A program made the translations under genes and the position numbers. This document shows, one piece after another, positions 23,012 to 28,100 of a DNA stretch of 28,100 nt; position 1 is the first letter of the stretch, and the number at the start of each line of letters is the position of its first letter. This DNA comes from CAZEDL01 sp964585245 (GTDB taxonomy: Bacteria; Patescibacteriota; Patescibacteriia; Magasanikbacterales; GWA2-37-8): positions 1 through 28,100 of the forward strand of contig CAZPCV010000015.1 in the NCBI GenBank assembly GCA_964585245.1, written 5' to 3'. A model generated the notes under the pieces. That model was not told where the DNA came from. It ran no database searches and saw only the letters and a list, made by a program, of their open reading frames with translations.

Positions 23012-24247
23012 ATGTCCGCGCTTAAAAAAATTACGTTACTTATTCTGATTTTGGCCGTAGCCGGTCTGTTGGCCTTTGGTATTTATTACCTATTTTTTAT
23101 TAAATCTGCTACTGATTTACCCGGAACCCCAGGTACCAGCGGCACAGGCGCTGGCGGGGGGCAATTCCCTGGCGCCCAACCGCGTACCACCTCTACCGAC
23201 CAGAACACCGGCATTAACCCCACTACTGGGCTGCCGATTGCCGGAGCTATCCCCAGCGCATCACCTAGCTTTTTTCAGCCTACGCCAGTGACACAGGTAG
23301 TAGACGCCATTGCCAAATCACCTTCGTTAGACACAAGAGGAGGACTCCGTTATGAAAATGCTGGCGACGGCCGCTTCTACAAACTTAATCCCGATGGCAC
23401 GGTCCGACTCCTCAGCGATCAACAATTTTATGATGTAGACAAAGTTACCTGGGCCACGAGTCAGGACAAGGCAGTGCTTGAATATCCGGATGGTTCTAAA
23501 ATTTTGTATAATTTTGAATTAAAAAAACAAGTCAGTCTGCCCAAACACTGGGAAGAATTTTCTTTTTCTCCGGACAGCAGCCAAGTTGCGGCCAAAAGCC
23601 TGGGATTGTCGCCTGAAAATCGCTGGCTGGTTACAACCAATGATGACGGTACCCAAACAGTGCCCATCGAGCCACTCGGAGATAACGCGGACAAAGTAAC
23701 GGTAGACTGGTCGCCCAGCCGGCAGGCGGTAGCTTTTTCTCAGACCGGGCAGGCACTCGGCGCTGATCGCCGCGAAGTCTTACTACTCGGATTGAATGGC
23801 GAAAACTTTAAATCATTGATTGTAGAAGGTCTCGATTTTCAACCCCAGTGGTCGCCTACCGGCAAACAGCTGCTGTATAGCGTTGATAGTGCCCGCAGCG
23901 ACTTCAAGCCAGAATTATGGATCGTAAATGCGTATGGTGATGACATCGGCAGCGGCAGGCGTTCACTAAAAATTAATACCTGGGCCGATAAGTGTAGTTT
24001 TGCAGACGATACTTCTCTTTTTTGTGCTGTTCCCCGTGACTTGCCCCAAGGTGCTGGTATGAGCCCCGAAGCAGCGGCTGGCAGCTATGATGACTTATAC
24101 AAAATCGATCTGAAAACCGGCCTCAAAACCCCTATCCCGCTTGGCACTACCAACTACCATATCAGCTCTATTTCTTTTGACAAAACTAAAAATCGAGTCT
24201 TGTTTACCGACCCTACTCAAAAAGGTGTGTTTGAGGCCAAACTTTAA
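23012..24247 (+). CDS. membrane-anchored TolB/PD40-like beta-propeller protein
   Basis: 411 residues: an N-terminal TM anchor (about 7-30), a Gly/Pro/Thr-rich spacer (about 33-95), then about 300 residues of beta-propeller facing outside. Repeated blades end in the TolB/PD40-like pattern: FSFSPDSSQVA (183-193), VDWSPSRQAVAFS (231-243), PQWSPTGKQLLYS (278-290) and, near the C-terminus, ISFDKTKNRVLFT. Such propellers bind proteins or glycans; no catalytic residues are visible. Two cysteines, C328 and C338, could form a disulfide and be a client of the DsbA-like protein encoded next. Partner and role are unknown. Confidence 0.8.
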   Translation: MSALKKITLLILILAVAGLLAFGIYYLFFIKSATDLPGTPGTSGTGAGGGQFPGAQPRTTSTDQNTGINPTTGLPIAGAIPSASPSFFQPTPVTQVVDAIAKSPSLDTRGGLRYENAGDGRFYKLNPDGTVRLLSDQQFYDVDKVTWATSQDKAVLEYPDGSKILYNFELKKQVSLPKHWEEFSFSPDSSQVAAKSLGLSPENRWLVTTNDDGTQTVPIEPLGDNADKVTVDWSPSRQAVAFSQTGQALGADRREVLLLGLNGENFKSLIVEGLDFQPQWSPTGKQLLYSVDSARSDFKPELWIVNAYGDDIGSGRRSLKINTWADKCSFADDTSLFCAVPRDLPQGAGMSPEAAAGSYDDLYKIDLKTGLKTPIPLGTTNYHISSISFDKTKNRVLFTDPTQKGVFEAKL

Positions 24248-24309
24248 CGAATCGCGCTACTACATTGCCAACTTACTACTAAGGCCTTAGGATTCAAACC
24301 CTCGTCAAT

Positions 24310-24969
24310 ATGACCCATCATAAAAAAATCATCCTGCTTCTCATCCCTCTTATTATTGGAGCCGGAATTTTGTTGGTTGCTCAAATAAAACGAGCTCTGT
24401 CTATTACCACCACCCCTTCAAATACCCCCTTGATTAGCCCGGAATCAATTTTTATCCCGATTAGTAGCGACGAACCTATTTTAAGTAATCCGGGTGCCCC
24501 CCTCACCATCATTGAATTTGCTGATTTGGGTTGCACCAAATGCGGTGCTATTCATTCCACCTTATCTACATTCGTCGCAGCTCATCCCGAGGAAGTGCGT
24601 TTAATTTTTAAATCAGCTCCGGAACATAAATTATTTTTGAAGGCCAATACTCTCGCTCATCAGGCTGCGTGGTGCGCCGCCAAGCAACAACAATACTGGC
24701 CGTTTATTACCGCCGCGTTTGCTACAAAAAAAACGTATTTAGATGAGAATATAGTTAAAAAAATTGGCAATGATCTGAAGCTAAATTTTGCCCCCTGGTG
24801 GACCTGCACTACCGGCAATGAAGCTATTCAAAAAATTGCTGAATCAGTAACGACAGCGTTTCAAGTAGGAGCCGCGGAGCAACCAACTATTTTCCTCAAT
24901 AATCGTCGATTGTATTTAGCCGATGATTTAGATATAGAGCAATTGTTAAATTCTTTAATCGCTCCGTAA
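24310..24969 (+). CDS. membrane-anchored DsbA-like thiol-disulfide oxidoreductase
   Basis: 219 residues with one N-terminal TM (about 6-25), a Ser/Thr/Pro linker and an extracytoplasmic DsbA-type thioredoxin domain. The active site is C75-T-K-C78 in EFADLGCTKCGAIHS, and the cis-proline is P192 in EQPTIFLNNRR. The inserted helical part has C122 and C166, probably a structural disulfide. The pattern SPESIFIPISSDEPILSNPG ahead of the domain is like that of the DsbA/BdbD-type proteins common in Gram-positive bacteria. It is expected to oxidise or isomerise disulfides in exported proteins. The next gene, 13 nt downstream, encodes an exported protein with 18 cysteines, its most obvious client. Confidence 0.9.
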   Translation: MTHHKKIILLLIPLIIGAGILLVAQIKRALSITTTPSNTPLISPESIFIPISSDEPILSNPGAPLTIIEFADLGCTKCGAIHSTLSTFVAAHPEEVRLIFKSAPEHKLFLKANTLAHQAAWCAAKQQQYWPFITAAFATKKTYLDENIVKKIGNDLKLNFAPWWTCTTGNEAIQKIAESVTTAFQVGAAEQPTIFLNNRRLYLADDLDIEQLLNSLIAP

Positions 24970-24982
24970 TTTATTCCCTAAT

Positions 24983-26530
24983 ATGGCGCGCTTTAATCAC
25001 GGCTACCTTGTTGGAATTTTATTCCTTAGTTCCTGCCTACTACCTTCGATAGCCAACGCGGAAAATTTTTGCTTGTACGGCTGGAAACAAACCCCCAAAG
25101 ACGAGAGTGCTTTCTTCTGTCTAAGCGACTCTTTTTCTCCCGACGGAGACTGCAGTCATCCACCTGACCCTTCCCAAGTAGTGTGGCTGAATCAATATGA
25201 CACGGATCAGAGCTGCAAGAGTCAACAAGAGGCAGTCGCCAAAGCCGGGTTTTGTTCATACGGCGAAGCGTGTATTTCGGCCCTGGTCAATTCCGAAAAA
25301 TGCATTGGCCAATCACGCTACCCTACCCTATCCGACTGCGTTAACAAAGCTGATACTCTAACGCTAGAGGAAAAACGGTATACTGATATAGTCAAAGATC
25401 TCAAACCTCCTCAACCATCCATCAGAATTCCCGGCATTCAATTTAGCGACGTTCAACGTACACTTGATGCCGATGGCAACATTTCCGTGCCGTGGATTGG
25501 CGAATATATTAGCGGTATCTATAAATTCGCTATGGGATTGGGCAGCATCGTTGCTGTAATTCTAATTATCCAACAAGGTATAACCATAGTTATCTCTGGC
25601 GGCGGCGAAATGAAGACCGAAGCGTACCAAAAAATTGGTAAAATATTTTTGGGGCTCGGGATTTTGTGGGGATCGTACGCTATTTTGTATACCATCAACC
25701 CCGAATTAGTAAATTTTAAAATTCTGAAAATTAAATTTATTGAGCCAGCCGAACTACCCACACTGGGCACGACTACTGTCGCTACCGGTGACACAGAGTC
25801 GGCAGGCGGACCAATTCCCGGCAGCCACAAACCCATTACTACATCGTGTCCTTTGGCTCTTACTTCTACGGTTGGTAAAAACTCTAAAATAGAATTTAGA
25901 GAAAAAATGAAAACGGCGCTCACCGCCACCAATCAACGTGACCGAATAGTCCAAATTGCAGATATTGCAGACGCGTGTAATGTTAATTGGGGTTCGTGTG
26001 GTAACACCGCCGGTACGATTACCGCACTTGGCGGAGGCGGCGATACCGGCTGTATTGATTCTGACAAAGGCAATTGCAACGATGGGGGGAAAGGCAAAAA
26101 AATTTTTGGGGTTTCCAACACTCAGCGCAATTTTCTTTTTGGTTGGCGCTGTGGAGTTAACAAAGAATACCCTGGAAAAGCCAAACCCTTTGGCCAATGT
26201 GTAGACAGTGCCAAAGAGGCAGTAGCCAAAGTTCGCACTTATCTATTTAGCGAAAAAGCTGCAGGCCAACTCCCGGCAGATTGGCCGGACGGATGGGCCA
26301 ACAAGCTTCGTCCCGGTGATCGCGTAGTTATTTATAATGGCAATGAAGATTTGGTAGGCTCTCACGCGGTGATTTTTACCGGTTGGGCTGGAGACAAAAT
26401 GCAGGTTGTGCAAGGCGGTGGCGGCGGGAGTGGCGAAGAAAAAGACCGAGCACGCAGCGGCACCTGGTGTGTCAAAAGTTCGTGCGAAGACAATCTTATT
26501 CCGCTTATTAGCGGCTTCTCGGCCGATTAA
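24983..26530 (+). CDS. exported Cys-rich protein: VirB2-like TM pair plus peptidase-like domain
   Basis: 515 residues. The signal peptide ends in ANA (24-26); LSSC at 15-18 also resembles a lipobox. Residues 27-130 hold eight cysteines (C30, 46, 57, 78, 91, 97, 107, 119). Residues about 172-240 form two TM helices joined by GGGEMKTEAYQK, the layout of VirB2/TrbC-type pilins of type IV secretion systems. The C-terminal region (about 330-510) has C406 in GQCVDSAKEAV, then LRPGDRVVIYN and H461 in GSHAVIFTGW. This Cys-then-His order with a PGD strand is seen in NlpC/P60- and CHAP-like peptidoglycan hydrolases; no third residue can be named. Eight more cysteines lie in this half, some possibly in disulfides. 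Whether it is a pilin, a wall hydrolase or both is open. Confidence 0.7.
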   Translation: MARFNHGYLVGILFLSSCLLPSIANAENFCLYGWKQTPKDESAFFCLSDSFSPDGDCSHPPDPSQVVWLNQYDTDQSCKSQQEAVAKAGFCSYGEACISALVNSEKCIGQSRYPTLSDCVNKADTLTLEEKRYTDIVKDLKPPQPSIRIPGIQFSDVQRTLDADGNISVPWIGEYISGIYKFAMGLGSIVAVILIIQQGITIVISGGGEMKTEAYQKIGKIFLGLGILWGSYAILYTINPELVNFKILKIKFIEPAELPTLGTTTVATGDTESAGGPIPGSHKPITTSCPLALTSTVGKNSKIEFREKMKTALTATNQRDRIVQIADIADACNVNWGSCGNTAGTITALGGGGDTGCIDSDKGNCNDGGKGKKIFGVSNTQRNFLFGWRCGVNKEYPGKAKPFGQCVDSAKEAVAKVRTYLFSEKAAGQLPADWPDGWANKLRPGDRVVIYNGNEDLVGSHAVIFTGWAGDKMQVVQGGGGGSGEEKDRARSGTWCVKSSCEDNLIPLISGFSAD

Positions 26531-26539
26531 CTTTCAGTT

Positions 26540-27877
26540 GTGAAGAACCTTTCTTTTTTTATCTGTTCACATTGTGGCGCCCAATTCACTAAATGGATTG
26601 GGCGTTGTTTAGAGTGCGGAAAATGGGGCACGATCGCCAAAGAAGAAGGAACAAGAAGCCAAGAAAAAACAAATACATCAGATGCGCCGCCCGCGCGGCT
26701 GGTATCTATTGCTGATATTGAACAAGAAACGGTTCGCCGAGTACAGTTGCCGTTGCCGGAAATTAACCGCGTCTTTGGTGGCGGGATCGTGCCGGGGAGT
26801 TTAACCCTCTTGGGCGGCGAACCCGGTATTGGCAAATCTACTCTGGCGCTCCAGTTGGCCGTGGCCATTCCTAACACACTTTATTTTTCCGGCGAAGAAT
26901 CCGTGGCGCAAATAAAATTACGGGCCGATCGCCTGGGCATTGTGGCGAAACAAGTGCGTTTGGCGGCCGAGACCAACGCCGACGCTATCATTTCCAGCCT
27001 CAAATTAGAAAAGCCCGCGGTCGCCATTATTGATTCTATTCAAACTATCACCTCGGACGAAGCCGAGGGAGAAGCTGGCAGCGTCTCACAGGTGCGCACC
27101 ACCGCCAGCCGACTCTTGGAAGTGGCCAAACATCTGGGCGTAGCGATTATTTTAATCGGCCATGTGACCAAAGAAGGTGTAGTCGCCGGACCAAAAACAC
27201 TCGAACATCTGGTCGACACCGTACTCTACATCGAAGGCGAACGACGCGGACACTACCGTTTATTACGCGGGGTAAAAAATCGTTTCGGAGCGACTGATGA
27301 AGTAGCTATTTTAGAAATGACCGGCACGGGCCTCGCGGAAATCCCTAATCCCTCGGCGGCACTGTTGGCCGAACGTGGCGAACAAGTGGCAGGTAGCATG
27401 CTCACCTGCCTGATTGAAGGCACACGTCCGTTATTAGTAGAAATTCAAGCGCTAGTCAGCAAAACAGCGTTCGGCTATCCGGTCCGCAAAGCCAGCGGGT
27501 TTGATTTGAACCGCTTGCATATGCTGATCGCTGTCCTGCAAAAAAGAGCCGGCCTTCATCTGGAACAATACGATGTTCACGTCAATGTCGTTGGCGGGAT
27601 CGATGCCAACGAACCAGCAGCCGATCTCGGCGTCGCACTCGCAATCGCCAGCGCCTACAAAGACAAAGCGGCCGGAGCGGATTTAGTCGCCTTTGGCGAG
27701 GTTGGCTTGGCCGGTGAAATTCGGGCGGCTTCCCAAACAGACAAGCGCCTGAAGGAATGCGCACAACTGGGATTAAAACGAGCCATCACTCATCTGACTA
27801 CCGGAACCAAATCTCCAAGTGCACGCTTAAAAGTAATGGATATTAAAAATATTCGCGAGCTGATTTCGCTCACGTGA
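26540..27877 (+). CDS. radA: DNA repair protein RadA
   Basis: RecA-like branch-migration ATPase that processes recombination intermediates. The 445 residues carry the N-terminal zinc finger (C9-x2-C12, C23-x2-C26), the ATPase core with Walker A GEPGIGKST (93-101) and Walker B IIDSIQ (163-168), the RadA signature KNRFG (246-250), and a C-terminal Lon-protease-like domain (about 275-445, with GGIDANEPAADLGVALAIAS in part). GTG at 26540 is the start; it lies 9 nt after the preceding stop, so the gene is probably read on the same transcript. It converges on recG with 2 nt between the stops and no terminator. Confidence 0.97.
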   Translation: MKNLSFFICSHCGAQFTKWIGRCLECGKWGTIAKEEGTRSQEKTNTSDAPPARLVSIADIEQETVRRVQLPLPEINRVFGGGIVPGSLTLLGGEPGIGKSTLALQLAVAIPNTLYFSGEESVAQIKLRADRLGIVAKQVRLAAETNADAIISSLKLEKPAVAIIDSIQTITSDEAEGEAGSVSQVRTTASRLLEVAKHLGVAIILIGHVTKEGVVAGPKTLEHLVDTVLYIEGERRGHYRLLRGVKNRFGATDEVAILEMTGTGLAEIPNPSAALLAERGEQVAGSMLTCLIEGTRPLLVEIQALVSKTAFGYPVRKASGFDLNRLHMLIAVLQKRAGLHLEQYDVHVNVVGGIDANEPAADLGVALAIASAYKDKAAGADLVAFGEVGLAGEIRAASQTDKRLKECAQLGLKRAITHLTTGTKSPSARLKVMDIKNIRELISLT

Positions 27878-27879
27878 TG

Positions 27880-28100
27880 TTATTCTAAATGGACGGCCTT
27901 CCCCCACTCTGATAATTTTTCTATCAAATACGGATACTTACTTAATTCAGGAGCAATATTTTTAGCCGAGAGACGCGCAGCTTTAATTAATTCTGTGTCA
28001 CGCAAAGTCGCCAGGCGCAATTCTCTAAGTCCGCTTTGGGCCGTACCATACACTTCGCCCGGCCCCCGCAGCTCCAAATCTTTTTCTGCTAATTTGAACC
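27880..28100 (-). CDS. recG: ATP-dependent DNA helicase RecG, C-terminal end only
   Basis: The last 73 codons of a gene entering from the right edge. FKLAEKDLELRGPGEVYGT, then AQSGLRELRLATL, is the conserved C-terminal RecG region (helicase motif VI-adjacent, LRGPGE...G..QSG), which distinguishes it from other superfamily 2 helicases. RecG reverses stalled forks and migrates branched DNA. The frame is open to base 28100; the rest of the gene lies outside. It is adjacent and convergent to radA, another branch-migration protein. Confidence 0.93.
   Translation of the reverse strand, partial: FKLAEKDLELRGPGEVYGTAQSGLRELRLATLRDTELIKAARLSAKNIAPELSKYPYLIEKLSEWGKAVHLE

Noticed and set aside
24290..24301. 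GGATTCAAACCC resembles a tRNA T-arm.
   Set aside because: Only 62 nt lie between the flanking genes and no acceptor, D or anticodon stem can be drawn around it; no tRNA gene is supported anywhere in the window.
1..28100. Possibility of a reassigned TGA codon (Gracilibacteria/SR1 code).
   Set aside because: TGA ends the 948-aa gene and radA at the expected places, and no conserved gene is interrupted by in-frame TGA.
1..28100. CRISPR array, insertion sequence, integrase or prophage genes.
   Set aside because: No regularly spaced direct repeats, cas genes, transposase or phage proteins were seen; the repeats at 9369-9707 are inverted, not spacer-separated.

Overview
The window looks like a chromosomal piece of a Candidate Phyla Radiation (Patescibacteria/Parcubacteria-like) bacterium. 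The reasons are the gene neighbourhoods (rseP-pheS-pheT, lemA..htpX, a VirB2-like membrane pair in a long secreted protein), the many short coiled-coil or single-TM proteins of no known family, the very compact spacing, and the near absence of Shine-Dalgarno sequences. TGA is used as a normal stop (948-aa protein, radA, two micro-ORFs), so the code is 11 and not the Gracilibacteria/SR1 code. The lineage is inferred from gene content; no rRNA or ribosomal protein gene is present to prove it.

Layout. 1-3203 (minus): nearly complete dnaE, 3' end cut off by the window edge. 3353-4579 (plus): a secreted cupredoxin with a CuA-type copper site, then a 51-aa Flp-type pilin with a promoter-like and terminator-like leader. 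4627-9363 (plus): a cassette of five small membrane-anchored proteins, three of them tandem paralogs with an NTF2/DUF4878-like look, leading into a 948-aa protein with an N-terminal zinc phospholipase C-like domain, a mid-protein membrane segment and an unrecognised C-terminal half. 9364-9780: the only long gene-free stretch, packed with palindromes including a ~150-nt imperfect one. 9781-14911 (minus): small TM/coiled-coil protein, pheT, pheS, rseP. 15000-17402 (plus): lemA, two unknown genes, htpX. 17487-19834 (minus): two unknown paralogous small proteins behind a phosphomannomutase/phosphoglucomutase. 19926-27877 (plus): clpC, a coiled-coil protein, a membrane-anchored beta-propeller, a membrane DsbA-like thioredoxin, a cysteine-rich VirB2-like/peptidase-like fusion, and radA. 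27880-28100 (minus): the 3' end of recG.

How it fits together. dnaE, radA and recG are replication and repair; pheS/pheT charge tRNA-Phe; rseP, htpX and clpC are membrane and cytosolic proteolysis. clpC has the best promoter in the window (TTGACT-17-TATACT) with a perfect inverted repeat over the predicted start site. The DsbA-like protein directly precedes a secreted protein with 18 cysteines, so an oxidase-substrate pair is a reasonable inference. The least explained and most interesting parts are the 4627-9363 cassette, the 24983-26530 fusion protein and the palindrome region downstream of 9363.
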